A stretch of DNA of 64,000 nt from JADJOY01 sp046331705 [NCBI: bacterium] (lineage in GTDB: Bacteria > JADJOY01). Made by a program: the position numbers and the translations under genes. The notes under the pieces are model-generated. The model made no database searches. It was not told where the DNA came from and worked only from the letters and a program-made list of their open reading frames with translations. Shown here one piece after another: positions 36,061 to 52,643 of the stretch. The stretch spans positions 1 to 64,000 of the forward strand of contig JAXLQJ010000021.1 in NCBI GenBank assembly GCA_046331705.1, in the 5' to 3' direction. Position 1 is the stretch's first letter; each line of letters begins with the position of its first letter.

Positions 36061-37473
36061 TCAGGCGGGAAGCACGGGCTCGGCGACGCCCCGCTCCAGC
36101 GCATTGTAGCTGCAGAGCAGCGAGTACCCGTCCTCGGTCAAGTAGGCCTTGTCGCAATCCGAGGCTTCGCGGAAGTCGATCGTCTGGCGATCGAGTAGGG
36201 CCTCGACCACCACGAACGAAAGGTGCTTCGAATAAGGAGTTCGATCGATGCGGAAGAAGTTCCGCACCAGCGGCCAGAGCCGCGGGACCGCGCGCCAGTG
36301 ACGGGCCAGCGTCAGCGGATGAAGCAACCGATTGAGCGGCACCAGCGCATCGCCGTCGTGGTAGTAGGCCAGGTGCAAGAGGCACGAGCGCGGCTTGTAG
36401 TCGGGATTGCCGGTGACGCGGTGGATGAGCCGCAGCGCGCGCAGGAACCACAGGAAATCACGCTTGGCGATCTGGCCGTGGGTGGCGCGCTCGATCTCCT
36501 CGATCACGTCCACCACGCCGATCTTCGCCGGCGCGTCGGTGAGCTCGTTGCGCCCCTGGCGCGACGAGGGCAGCAGCGAGATGGTGAAGACCTGCGGCGT
36601 CGTGCGCGCGAACTCGAGCAGCTCGCCGATCTCGCGGTCGTTCTCGTCCTTCTCGATCATGCACGCCAGCAGCACCTTGAAGCCGAAGCGGATGCAGTTC
36701 TCGAGCGCGCGGCGCCGCACGTTCGACATCGGCCGGGCGCGCAGCTTCTCGAGCGTCGGCTCGCGCAGGCTGTCCCACTGCAGGTACACCCACTCCAGGC
36801 CGGCGTCCTTGAGCTCCTGGCAATAGCTCTCGTCGACGAGCCGGATGCCGTTGGTCTCGAGCTTCACGATGAAGCCCTCGCGGACCAGGGTCGCGAGGAA
36901 CGGCACCAAGTCCTTGCGCAGCGTGGGCTCGCCGCCGATCAGGTAGACGATGGGCTTGCGTCCCGGGATGGCCCGCAGGCTCTCGAGGAGCGCCGCCATG
37001 TCCGGCTCCCGGGTCGGCGCGTAGCGCGAGTCCGTGATGCAGTTCGGGCACGCCATGTTGCACGCGTCGGTGACGTCGATGAGCAGCGAGCGCAGCCCAC
37101 CGAAGTCCTCGAAGCGCGGCTTGCGGAGGCGGCCGTCGGCCGGCGGCTGGGTGAGGCTTCGCACCTCGCGCACGAAGCGTTGATCTCGCGAGAAGAAGAG
37201 ATCGAAGAGCCCGTGCTCGGGGCAGCGCTTGCGCATGTAGAGGTCGTCGCCCCGCACCACCAGCTCGGCGTCGAGCAACCGCTGGCAGTTGGGGCAGACG
37301 CTGCGGGTGCGCTCGGCGACGAGGTCGAACGGCCGCTCGGGCGCGCTCGCCGGCATCGGCGCGACGTCGAAGACCGTGCCGGGCTTGAACGAGAGCGACC
37401 GCGGCGCTCGGATCGCGGCGCCGTCGCGAGCCGGTCGTGTCGAGGAGAAGGCCGAGGACTGAGCGTTGGTCAC
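36061..37473 (-). CDS. Radical SAM protein, MJ0619/tetraether-synthase-like architecture
   Basis: This 470-residue protein starts at GTG 37473. Residues 55-100 form a zinc or rubredoxin-like finger (CPNC followed by MRKRCPEHG). The radical SAM domain then begins with DVTDACNMACPNC (CxxxCxxC) near 133 and LIGGEPTLRKDL near 178. This finger-plus-SAM layout is that of MJ0619-type enzymes, including archaeal tetraether lipid synthase (Tes). Fewer C-terminal cysteines for auxiliary clusters are visible than I expect in Tes, so the reaction may differ. It is the first gene of a minus-strand pair with a B12-type radical SAM enzyme. Confidence 0.75.
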   Translation of the reverse strand: MTNAQSSAFSSTRPARDGAAIRAPRSLSFKPGTVFDVAPMPASAPERPFDLVAERTRSVCPNCQRLLDAELVVRGDDLYMRKRCPEHGLFDLFFSRDQRFVREVRSLTQPPADGRLRKPRFEDFGGLRSLLIDVTDACNMACPNCITDSRYAPTREPDMAALLESLRAIPGRKPIVYLIGGEPTLRKDLVPFLATLVREGFIVKLETNGIRLVDESYCQELKDAGLEWVYLQWDSLREPTLEKLRARPMSNVRRRALENCIRFGFKVLLACMIEKDENDREIGELLEFARTTPQVFTISLLPSSRQGRNELTDAPAKIGVVDVIEEIERATHGQIAKRDFLWFLRALRLIHRVTGNPDYKPRSCLLHLAYYHDGDALVPLNRLLHPLTLARHWRAVPRLWPLVRNFFRIDRTPYSKHLSFVVVEALLDRQTIDFREASDCDKAYLTEDGYSLLCSYNALERGVAEPVLPA

Positions 37474-37574
37474 GAAGCCACGCGCGCGCGAGCCGTCGGC
37501 CCGTCCAACGCGGGGGAACGCGGGCGGGGTGGAACGGATTGCCGAGAGCGACGCTAGGGTACGGCTCGCAAAAA

Positions 37575-39230
37575 TCAGGAGTCAAGGCGAGCGACGCGGT
37601 CCGCTCGCTCGTACACCGTGAAGGTCTGCCGCAGGTAGAGCAAGTCGCCGGGCAAGGGCGCCCCGGCACGGCCGCCCGAGCACAACGGATGCCACAGCGG
37701 CCCGATCCTGGCCACGGCGCGATACGCGTTGCCGTGGACGAGCTCGTCCACGAAGCGCGTGGCGGTCGGGCCGCTCACGCCCGAGGCCGTCGCGTCGCTG
37801 AGGGCGATGAAGTCGAGCCCGCGCGCGAGATAGCCCGAGGCATCGAAGTTCTCGCGCAGCATCAGCTCCTCGATCCGCAGCACGCCGCGCGCCGGGCTGT
37901 CGGCGAACCGCGGCACGTACGTCCAGTCCCCGTAGAACGAGGGGGTGATCCCGACGCGGGCACCTTCCGGGGCGTGCTGGGCGATCCAGCGGCCGGTGCG
38001 GTAGCGCGCATCGTCCGCGAAGTGCATCTCGACGACGTACGCGAGCGAGGCCTGCAACGCCGCGGCGGCCACCGCTGCGTACGCGACAGGGCGCAGCCAC
38101 GCGGCGGCCCGCCGCGCGCCCAGACCGGAGGACGCGCGCTCGATCGCTTCGTCGAGGGCGCCGCCGGCGAGAACCGCGAACTCCGGCGCCAGGAACAGCA
38201 CGTAGCGCAGCATCTGCCCTTCCAGCATCCCGAGCAGCACCGCGCCCGCGGCGAGCGCCGCCACCACGATCCAGCGCGCTGCCGGCGTGCGGCGCGCGAC
38301 CGTGAGCACCGCGCCGCCGTACGCGGACACGGTGGCGAGCGTGCCGAACGCGAACAGGGCCGTGCCTCCCAGGAGCGCCGTCGGCGCGTGGTAATGCGTC
38401 GAGCCGTGCATCAACGCGGCGCGCTCGCGGCCCTCGAGGAACGTGTCCCAGAAGAGGAAGGTCTCGACGCTGCCCAGCAGGTAGCCGAGCACCGTCGCGC
38501 CGGCGATCGCCAGCCCGATCGTCGCCACGCCGGTGAGGTAGCGGCGATCCACGCTTCCGCGCCATTGCGCGATCGCCACCGCCAGCGCCAGCGGCACCAG
38601 CGCCAGCACACCCCAGATCATCGTGGCGATGGCGAGCCCCGCCGCCAGCCCGCCGGCGACCGACCATGCGAGCACCCGGGGCGAGTGACGGGTGGCGACG
38701 GTGGCGGCACACGCGAGCGCGACGCACGAGAGACCGACCTGGATCACGTCCGGCCGGGCGTAATGGGACTCGAGGACGTGCGCGGGAAACGCCAAGAACA
38801 GGAACGCCGCGAGCAATCCGGCGCGCCGTCCGTAGAGCAGTCGCGCGGTGCGATGAATCGCCAGCGCCGACAGCACGCCGACCAAGGCGCTGACGAGGCG
38901 CAGGCCCGCGACGGTGGCGTGGGTCGCCGCGAACGAGTCGCCCGGATGCAGCCCGTCGCCCAACGCGCGCACCACCCACGCGACCCGAAAATAGAAGGCG
39001 CCGCCCCAGGTGAAAGTGATGGCATCCGGGGCCGTGTAGAGCGAGCCACCCTCCTCGTACGGCACCAGCTCGTCGGGATGGAAAGGCGGCTCGCCGGGAA
39101 CCCGCGCCGACGGCAACCCCCAGCCGATGCCGAGCATGCGCAGCAAGAGCCCCACGAGCAGCACCGCCGCCAGGGCACGCGTGTGGCTGCGTTCGGGCGT
39201 GGGCGATGGCGTCGGCGGCGCGCGGAGCAT
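37575..39230 (-). CDS. GT-C (PMT-like) membrane glycosyltransferase
   Basis: This 551-residue protein has about eleven membrane helices. The first periplasmic loop (PPFHPDELVPYEEGG) contains the acidic D-E pair typical of the GT-C active site, and RLLYGRRAGLLAAFLFLAFP near residue 130 matches the second signature of ArnT/PMT relatives. The C-terminal 160 residues are a periplasmic domain. ATG 39230 is chosen because the longer frame crosses the divergent gene's upstream region. The lipid-linked sugar and acceptor are not known. Confidence 0.78.
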   Translation of the reverse strand: MLRAPPTPSPTPERSHTRALAAVLLVGLLLRMLGIGWGLPSARVPGEPPFHPDELVPYEEGGSLYTAPDAITFTWGGAFYFRVAWVVRALGDGLHPGDSFAATHATVAGLRLVSALVGVLSALAIHRTARLLYGRRAGLLAAFLFLAFPAHVLESHYARPDVIQVGLSCVALACAATVATRHSPRVLAWSVAGGLAAGLAIATMIWGVLALVPLALAVAIAQWRGSVDRRYLTGVATIGLAIAGATVLGYLLGSVETFLFWDTFLEGRERAALMHGSTHYHAPTALLGGTALFAFGTLATVSAYGGAVLTVARRTPAARWIVVAALAAGAVLLGMLEGQMLRYVLFLAPEFAVLAGGALDEAIERASSGLGARRAAAWLRPVAYAAVAAAALQASLAYVVEMHFADDARYRTGRWIAQHAPEGARVGITPSFYGDWTYVPRFADSPARGVLRIEELMLRENFDASGYLARGLDFIALSDATASGVSGPTATRFVDELVHGNAYRAVARIGPLWHPLCSGGRAGAPLPGDLLYLRQTFTVYERADRVARLDS

Positions 39231-39493
39231 GTGCGGGCGACCCGGGCCGTGAGCACGCGGCGGCCGGGCCACCGGATCGCGACGGGTTCCCAGGTTTACG
39301 GCGCAGCTCCCCGGCGACGCAAGCGCGGCACGTGCGCCTCGGCCAGCGTCACGGGGCGGCATCCGGACGGAAGCCATCGAGCATTTCGCGGGTTTTTCCG
39401 ACTGCCGTTGGGGGTGCCCCCGTCGTACCATGCGGGGCTGACTGCTTCCTCGACGCGATCTCGACGTGGGCACGAGTGCGGGGCGCCAACGCG

Positions 39494-40516
39494 ATGTGGA
39501 TCGTCTGCCCAGGCTGCCAGAACCGATTTCAGCTCGAGCCCACGGTGGCGCGAGGGCGAACCTTCCGAGCGCGCTGCTCGAGGTGCGAGGCACGCTTCGA
39601 CGCCGACATCGAGACCGGCGAGGTCGTGGCGAGCCCGGCCAGCTCGCCGGCCACGCCGCGCCCAGCGCCTCGCGCCACGCCGGCGGCGCCCGCCAGCGCA
39701 GCGCCCACGCCGGTGCCCGCGCCGCGCTCCGAGTCGGCGCGCCCGCGTGAGCTCGAGGACATCCTGCGCGAGATCGACGAGCGTTACGACGATCTGATGA
39801 AGCGCGACCCGTTCGCGCTCCTCGGCGTCCACGTCGACAGCACCAACCAGGAAGTGATGGATGCCTATTTCCGGCTCACCGAGCGCTATCGCGCCTCGCG
39901 CTGGGTGGGATTGCTCAGCGACGACGAATCCCATCGCATGTGGCAGCTGATGCTGCGCATCGACGAGGCGTTCAACGAGCTCGGCGACGTGGAGCGGCGG
40001 CGGCGCTCCCACCAGATGCGAAGCGCGGCGTCCGAGCGCAAGGTCAAGACCGACCTGGTGACCGGCGCCCACGCCGCGCTCATCAAGGAGCAGCTCGAGG
40101 CCGACGCGGCCTTCGACGAAGGGCGCTACGAGGACGCCAAGAACGCCTACCAGCGCTGCACCGTGCTGGCCCCCGAGCGCGGCTTCTTCCTGCTCAGGCT
40201 CGGACAAGCCTTGCTGCGCGAGGCATCGTTCGCCGGCAAGCAGCCCGATTGGCTGGCCATCGAGCGCGCCTTCGACAAGGCGCTCAAGCTCGAGCCCGAG
40301 AACCTCGAGGTGCTCATGGCGCTGGGCGAGATGTGGAGCGCCCGGGGCCAGCCCAGCCGCGCGATGCCCTACTTCAAGCGCGTCCGCGACATCGAGCCCA
40401 ATCACTCCGGCGCGATCGCGGCCATCGATGCGTACCTGAGCGGCAAGCAGCCCGCGCCGCAAAGACGCACCACCACCGAACGCTTGTTCAAGTTCCTCCG
40501 TCGCAACGACGGCTGA
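39494..40516 (+). CDS. MJ0042 zinc-ribbon, J-like and TPR protein
   Basis: This 340-residue cytoplasmic protein begins with an MJ0042-type zinc ribbon (IVCPGCQNRFQLE and CSRCEARFD, residues 4-37). A Pro/Ala-rich linker follows (about 45-80), then a J-domain-like helical bundle (PFALLGVHVDSTNQEV, about 103-170) that lacks the HPD tripeptide, so it should not stimulate Hsp70. Tetratricopeptide repeats follow from about 190 to 310. This kind of scaffold is common in deltaproteobacteria. ATG 39494 begins the zinc ribbon directly. It is divergent from the GT-C gene. Confidence 0.72.
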   Translation: MWIVCPGCQNRFQLEPTVARGRTFRARCSRCEARFDADIETGEVVASPASSPATPRPAPRATPAAPASAAPTPVPAPRSESARPRELEDILREIDERYDDLMKRDPFALLGVHVDSTNQEVMDAYFRLTERYRASRWVGLLSDDESHRMWQLMLRIDEAFNELGDVERRRRSHQMRSAASERKVKTDLVTGAHAALIKEQLEADAAFDEGRYEDAKNAYQRCTVLAPERGFFLLRLGQALLREASFAGKQPDWLAIERAFDKALKLEPENLEVLMALGEMWSARGQPSRAMPYFKRVRDIEPNHSGAIAAIDAYLSGKQPAPQRRTTTERLFKFLRRNDG

Positions 40517-40623
40517 GCGCGAGGCCTGCGGCGCGATCCGCACGCACGTGCGGCGCGCGCCGATCGAGATAAGATCGGCCGGCCCCGGGTATTCCCCCCA
40601 ACCGCGCACCGCCGATCGCCGAC

Positions 40624-41595
40624 ATGAACGAGCCCCGAATCCCCACGCCCACGTCCTCCACGTCACCACGCCCCGCCGCGCCGCCACCCGCGACCACCGG
40701 CGCGCTGGCGCGTTGCGAGCAACACCGCGAACGCTTCGCCGACTGGGTCTGCACGCGCTGCGCGAAGACCTGGTGCGCCGAATGCGCGCTGGTGACCCGT
40801 GCGGTGCACACCAAGGCCGAGCTCGTTCAGTGCCCAGCATGCCGCGATCGCTGCACGCCGAGCGTGCGGCGTCAGCGCCAGATGCAGCGCGAGCAACGCC
40901 AGGTTCAAGACCGCTACTCGCTCGGATGGGCGCTGCGCGACGCGCTGATGCGTCCGTTCAGCGGTTGGGGTGCCTTCGTCTGGCTCGGTTGCGGCCTGCT
41001 CTTCGCGGTCCCCGAGCTCAGCCGACGGTTCTTCGAGGGCATCGCCCTCGGCGGCGTGCTGCAGCTCTTGCCCGTGGCCTATTTCCTGCGGATCGTGCGG
41101 CACGCCGCGACGGGCGGGAAGGGATTCCCCGAGGGCGGCGAGGTGACCGACTGGTACTACGACCTGATCTTCCCGGCGCTGCGCTTCTTCCTCGGCTGCT
41201 GGCTCGTGATGCTCCCCGCGGGGATCTACCTGATCTTGGGGCTCGGCGATTCGCCGGGGCGCGGCGCCAGCGACCCCACGTTCTGGATTCTCTTCGCAGC
41301 CGGGCTCTTCTACTTGCCGGGGGTCATCATCACCACGGCCATGACCGAATCGGTCGCCGTGGCGCTCAATCCCGTGGTCACGGTCCAGCTGATGGGCCGG
41401 GTCGGCGCGGACTACTTGGTGCTGCTCCTCGGAAGCCTGGCACTCGGCGCATTCGAGCTGCTCGACGCCAGCACGATCCCGACGGGGATCGCGCTCGCGC
41501 TTCCCTGGATCCAGGTCTACGCGACCCTCGCGATCATGGGGCTCTTCGGCAACATCCTCTATCGCAAGCGCGACCGACTCGGCATCGACGCCTGA
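40624..41595 (+). CDS. B-box-like zinc-finger membrane protein
   Basis: This 323-residue protein has a Pro/Thr-rich start and a B-box-type zinc finger, CEQHRERFADWVCTRC with CAECA and CPAC following (residues 30-76). A coiled Gln/Arg linker comes next, then a membrane domain with about six helices (115-310) of YIP1/DUF4013-like appearance. It follows the zinc-ribbon/TPR gene by about 107 bp on the same strand. Such finger-membrane proteins are frequent in myxobacterial-type genomes. The function is unknown. Confidence 0.68.
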   Translation: MNEPRIPTPTSSTSPRPAAPPPATTGALARCEQHRERFADWVCTRCAKTWCAECALVTRAVHTKAELVQCPACRDRCTPSVRRQRQMQREQRQVQDRYSLGWALRDALMRPFSGWGAFVWLGCGLLFAVPELSRRFFEGIALGGVLQLLPVAYFLRIVRHAATGGKGFPEGGEVTDWYYDLIFPALRFFLGCWLVMLPAGIYLILGLGDSPGRGASDPTFWILFAAGLFYLPGVIITTAMTESVAVALNPVVTVQLMGRVGADYLVLLLGSLALGAFELLDASTIPTGIALALPWIQVYATLAIMGLFGNILYRKRDRLGIDA

Positions 41596-41626
41596 CTCGC
41601 CGCGGTCGCGCGCGGCGCGGCGCGCG

Positions 41627-41654
41627 TTGACATGCGGCTGCCGCGCCTTAGGTT
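41627..41654 (+). promoter_or_regulatory. Promoter for hsp20-lon
   Basis: A perfect TTGACA at 41627-41632, a 16-base spacer and TAGGTT at 41649-41654 would start transcription near 41661. The in-frame ATG at 41632 falls in the -35 box, so initiation must lie further on. GTG 41722 has a strong GGGGAGGG site. I cannot distinguish a housekeeping from a heat-shock sigma factor here. No CIRCE (HrcA) operator is seen. Confidence 0.6.
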
Positions 41655-41721
41655 CAACGCGTCGCAGGCTCGGCGGCTCGATGCACCGCCGAGCCTGGTC
41701 GACGTTGGGGAGGGCTCACTC

Positions 41722-42144
41722 GTGCCACGTGAAGGATCCCGATTCATCACCGCCTTCCTGGACGGCGTGCCGATCGCGCGGGTCCGGGTCGGCGCCTCGA
41801 CGTGGACCCCGCCGGTCGACGTCTGGGAGACCCCGACCGAGGTCGTCGTCGTCGCCGAGATCGCCGGCGTGGACGACCAATCCCTCGAGGTCCACTTCGA
41901 GGGTCGCGAGCTCGCCATCCGCGGCACTCGCCCCGAGCCGTTCGCGGTGCCGGAGCAGCGGATCTGTCAACACCAGATGGAGCTGAGCTACGGCCATTTC
42001 GAGCGCATCCTGACCATTCCCGTCCCCATCGATCCCAACCGGATCGAGGCCAAGCACCGCAACGGATTGCTCGAGATCCGCTGCGCGAAGCTCAAGCGCC
42101 CCGGGCGGGTTCGCGTCGCCGTGACCAGCGAGGGCGACGGCTGA
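41722..42144 (+). CDS. Hsp20/alpha-crystallin small heat-shock protein
   Basis: This 140-residue ATP-independent chaperone holds denaturing proteins. It contains the alpha-crystallin domain with PPVDVWETPTEVVVVAEIAG, ELAIRGTRP, GHFERILTIPVPID and the C-terminal A-x-x-x-NGLLEI strand. GTG 41722 is chosen over ATG 41632. It has GGGGAGGG seven bases upstream, gives a normal family length, and the earlier ATG overlaps the promoter. It lies 37 bp before lon, forming a protein quality-control operon. Confidence 0.88.
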   Translation: MPREGSRFITAFLDGVPIARVRVGASTWTPPVDVWETPTEVVVVAEIAGVDDQSLEVHFEGRELAIRGTRPEPFAVPEQRICQHQMELSYGHFERILTIPVPIDPNRIEAKHRNGLLEIRCAKLKRPGRVRVAVTSEGDG

Positions 42145-42181
42145 GCGCTCGCGAGCCGTCGGCGACGAAGGAGAACTCACC

Positions 42182-44617
<2,436 letters not shown>

Positions 44618-44646
44618 GCGGCGTTCTTCGGTCATACTGCCGGCGC

Positions 44647-45672
44647 ATGCGTGCGCCGCACGATCTCCACGGCCGTCCCCTGCGCAATCTGCGCATCTCG
44701 GTCACCGACCGGTGCAACCTGAGGTGCGCCTACTGCATGCCCGAGAAGGAGTACGTGTGGCTGCCGCGCGCCGGCATCCTGCGCTTCGAGGAGCTCTCGA
44801 CCCTGATCGACGGCTTCGCGCTGGCCGGCGTCGATCGGGTGCGGCTGACCGGGGGCGAGCCGCTGCTGCGTCACGAGCTCGCACGGTTCGTGCGGATGGT
44901 CGCCGAGAAGCCCGCCATTCGCGATCTCGCCCTCACCACCAACGGGGTGCTGCTCGCCGAGCACGCGCGTGCGCTCGCCGAAGCCGGGCTGCGCCGGCTG
45001 ACGGTGAGCCTCGACACGTTGCGCGCCGATCGCTTCCGGGCCCTCAACCAGCGGGACGAGCTGCCGGCGGTGCTGCGCGGCATCGAGGCCGCGCGGGACG
45101 CCGGCTTCGCGCCGCTCAAGATCGACACGGTGGTCATGGCGGGCGTCAACGACGACGAGCTGGTCGATCTGCTCGATTTCGGCCGTGACGCCAACGCCGA
45201 GGTGCGCTTCATCGAGTACATGGACGTCGGCGGTGCCACGCGCTGGTCGATGGATCAGGTGGTCTCCCGAGAGACCATGCTCCGCCGTCTGGCGTCCGTC
45301 CTCGGCCCGATCGAGCCGCTCGCCGAGGCGAGCAGCGCTCCCGCCGAGCGCTTCCTGCTCGGCGACGGACGTACGTTCGGCATCATCTCCTCGACCACCG
45401 CGCCGTTTTGCTCCGCCTGCGACCGCTCGCGGCTCACGGCGGACGGGATGTGGCTCCACTGCCTCTACGCACCCACCGGCATCGACCTGCGCGCGGTGAT
45501 CCGCGGCGGCGCCGACGCCGCCGCGATCGCGGAGCGGGTGGCCGCGGGCTGGGCGCGGCGCGGCGACCGCGGCGCCGAGGTCCGGCTCGCCCTGGCGGCC
45601 CGCGAGCCCTTGGCCCCGCCACCCGAGCTGCGCTCCAACCCGCACCTCGAGATGCACACCCGCGGCGGGTGA
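44647..45672 (+). CDS. moaA: GTP 3',8-cyclase (molybdenum cofactor biosynthesis)
   Basis: This 341-residue radical SAM enzyme makes 3',8-cyclo-GTP for molybdopterin. The N-terminal cluster motif CNLRCAYC lies near residues 22-29, RLTGGEPLL near 76, and the C-terminal second cluster in FCSACDRSRLT with WLHCLY. The protein ends in Gly-Gly, which is essential in MoaA. ATG 44647 starts the family sequence, and a longer in-frame reading overlaps lon in another frame. It lies 29 bp after lon. No other moa, moe or mog gene is here, so its partners are elsewhere. Confidence 0.94.
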   Translation: MRAPHDLHGRPLRNLRISVTDRCNLRCAYCMPEKEYVWLPRAGILRFEELSTLIDGFALAGVDRVRLTGGEPLLRHELARFVRMVAEKPAIRDLALTTNGVLLAEHARALAEAGLRRLTVSLDTLRADRFRALNQRDELPAVLRGIEAARDAGFAPLKIDTVVMAGVNDDELVDLLDFGRDANAEVRFIEYMDVGGATRWSMDQVVSRETMLRRLASVLGPIEPLAEASSAPAERFLLGDGRTFGIISSTTAPFCSACDRSRLTADGMWLHCLYAPTGIDLRAVIRGGADAAAIAERVAAGWARRGDRGAEVRLALAAREPLAPPPELRSNPHLEMHTRGG

Positions 45673-45694
45673 GGCGCCCGTCCGCGCCCCTCGG

Positions 45695-46891
45695 TCAAGG
45701 AGGCGGCGTGGTGCCGCCCTCGGCGTCCGTCTTGACCAGCAGCACCTGTCCGTCGCTGAACGTCTGTCCAGAGGTTCCGGCCAGCGCATAACCGCCGTCC
45801 GAGGTCGACAGGACCTTCTGGCCCTTCTCCTGCGCCGCGCCTCCCAGGTAGCGAGTCCACGCCGACGTGCCTGCGTCGTCGAGCTTGGCGAGCATCACCT
45901 GGATGTTGGTCGGACTCGTACCGACGTCGCCGTAGCCGCCCACGATCAGGCCGCCGGCGAGGGCATGCTGGATGTCCCGCGCGTGCTCGTCTCGATCGGG
46001 GTCTCCGAAGTGCCGCGACCAGAGCACTTCGCCGAGGGCATCGGTGCGCACGACGAGCGCGTCGCCATAGGGGTGACTGGCCCCTTGGACCTCCAGCGTT
46101 CCGCTGAACGCCGCCCCGCCGTCGGCCATGGCGATCACCGCGCTACCGTCGTCGTAGCCGGCGGTACCGAAGGTCTTGTCCCATTGCCTCGTGCCGCTCG
46201 AGTCGGTCTTCACGAGCCATGCGTCGAAGTTGCCGGCGCCATACGAGGTCGTGACGCCGGCCAAGAAGAAACCGCCATCCACCGCCGGCGCCACGCCGTA
46301 CGCTTCCTCGTAGCCCGCGCCGCCGTACGTCTTGCTCCATTCCTCGACGCCGTCGCCATCGACTTTCAGCAGCAGCATGTCGGCGACGCTCGACGCACTC
46401 CCGATCCAGCGGCTTCCCACCAGAACGAACCCACCGTCCGCAGTGGGCCGGATCGCTTGAATCGCCTGCGACGATCCGGTCGGCGCGAGCAGCGCGCGAC
46501 GCCACATCTCCTCGCCAGCGGGATCGGTCCTGACGAGGAGGCCGCGCGTGTCGCTCGCATCGAACGACGAGCCGACGACCAGCAGACCGCCGTCGGGAAA
46601 CGCGACCACGCCCGACGCGGAGTCCGACTTCGACGTACCGTAGACCCGAGACCATTGCATCTCGCCGCGCACGTCGGACCTCACGACCAGCAGGTCGGTG
46701 GGACCGCTCGCCGGGCCGGTGGCACCGGCGACGGCGAACCCGCCGTCGGAAAGCTGGGCCACTGCCCGGCCTTCCTCGTGCGAAGCGGCGTCGCCGTAGA
46801 GCTCCCAGAACGTGATGGGCTGACAGGCGGCGGTGAGGCCGAGAACTGCCCAGCAGCCAAACGTCCATGCTCGTCGTCGGATGTCGATCAC
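45695..46891 (-). CDS. Lipoprotein with repeated DGG-type beta-propeller units
   Basis: This protein of about 398 residues has a lipoprotein signal peptide with lipobox LTAAC near residue 23. About six or seven repeats of some 50 residues follow, each with DGGF-x-x-x-G and D-x-W/L-L-V-K-T-D elements, as in extracellular propeller proteins of the delta-60 or SBBP kind. GTG 46891 is favoured because GAGGAGG lies nine bases upstream. An ATG three codons earlier (46900) directly abuts that site. It is probably anchored in the outer membrane. Function unknown. Confidence 0.7.
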   Translation of the reverse strand: MIDIRRRAWTFGCWAVLGLTAACQPITFWELYGDAASHEEGRAVAQLSDGGFAVAGATGPASGPTDLLVVRSDVRGEMQWSRVYGTSKSDSASGVVAFPDGGLLVVGSSFDASDTRGLLVRTDPAGEEMWRRALLAPTGSSQAIQAIRPTADGGFVLVGSRWIGSASSVADMLLLKVDGDGVEEWSKTYGGAGYEEAYGVAPAVDGGFFLAGVTTSYGAGNFDAWLVKTDSSGTRQWDKTFGTAGYDDGSAVIAMADGGAAFSGTLEVQGASHPYGDALVVRTDALGEVLWSRHFGDPDRDEHARDIQHALAGGLIVGGYGDVGTSPTNIQVMLAKLDDAGTSAWTRYLGGAAQEKGQKVLSTSDGGYALAGTSGQTFSDGQVLLVKTDAEGGTTPPP

Positions 46892-47015
46892 GAGATGCAT
46901 CCTCCTCGCACCGAGTCTGGACGACCTGACTTCCGACCCGCAAGGCAGCCACGCCCAACCGTAGCCTCGCGTCCGCAGGGAGGGTAAACCGTTTGATTTC
47001 GCCTCGGGCGCCTCC

Positions 47016-48815
<1,800 letters not shown>

Positions 48816-49240
48816 TCGAGCGTCGAGCTCGACCGACGGCTCCCGGCTGACGAGCCGGTTCCGATCGCGTGGGCTCCGAGCGCGCCGCCAGCGCGCGTCG
48901 TGACCGCCCGCCTCCTCCGATCGCCGCGCGCGAGCGCGGCCCGTCCGGTTGGGTCCGGCGCGGACCCGCTCCCCTGCGCGCGCGACGCGGTCGGCGTGTG
49001 CGCCAGAGCACGCACGAGCGCGCCCACTCGGCAGTTCTTGCCGATTCGCATCCTCCAGTGGGGCATCGAGCTTCCCCGGCTCCGCCGACACTCGGACACC
49101 ACTGCCCGAATTTCGGACCTTTCCTCCACGCGCCCGACACGCAGCGGACGCGGCACGGCCTTCGCACTGGGTGCGCGCGGCCTTCCGCAACGTTCGAAGC
49201 CCGCGCGCCCGCGAGGACGCCGTGGACGAGGGAAACGAGC
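48816..49240. other. 425-bp intergenic region between lepA and the chemoreceptor-porin gene
   Basis: No convincing gene is seen. It holds an imperfect hairpin after lepA (about 48838-48862) and a sigma-54-like motif at 49151. The frame of the downstream gene is open through it, but no start with a ribosome-binding site was found before 49241. Confidence 0.5.
49151..49166 (+). promoter_or_regulatory. Possible sigma-54-like promoter for the chemoreceptor-porin gene
   Basis: CGGCACGGCCTTCGCA has GG and GC ten bases apart, a near-perfect -24 box, and one mismatch in the -12 box (TCGC for TTGC). The start would be near 49177, 64 bases before the ATG. No paired dyads were recognised upstream. Confidence 0.33.
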
Positions 49241-52633
<3,393 letters not shown>

Positions 52634-52643
52634 ACGGGGCGCG

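Noticed and set aside
41632-41721. 30-residue N-terminal extension of the Hsp20 protein
   Set aside because: The start overlaps the TTGACA box. The GTG at 41722 has a strong ribosome-binding site.
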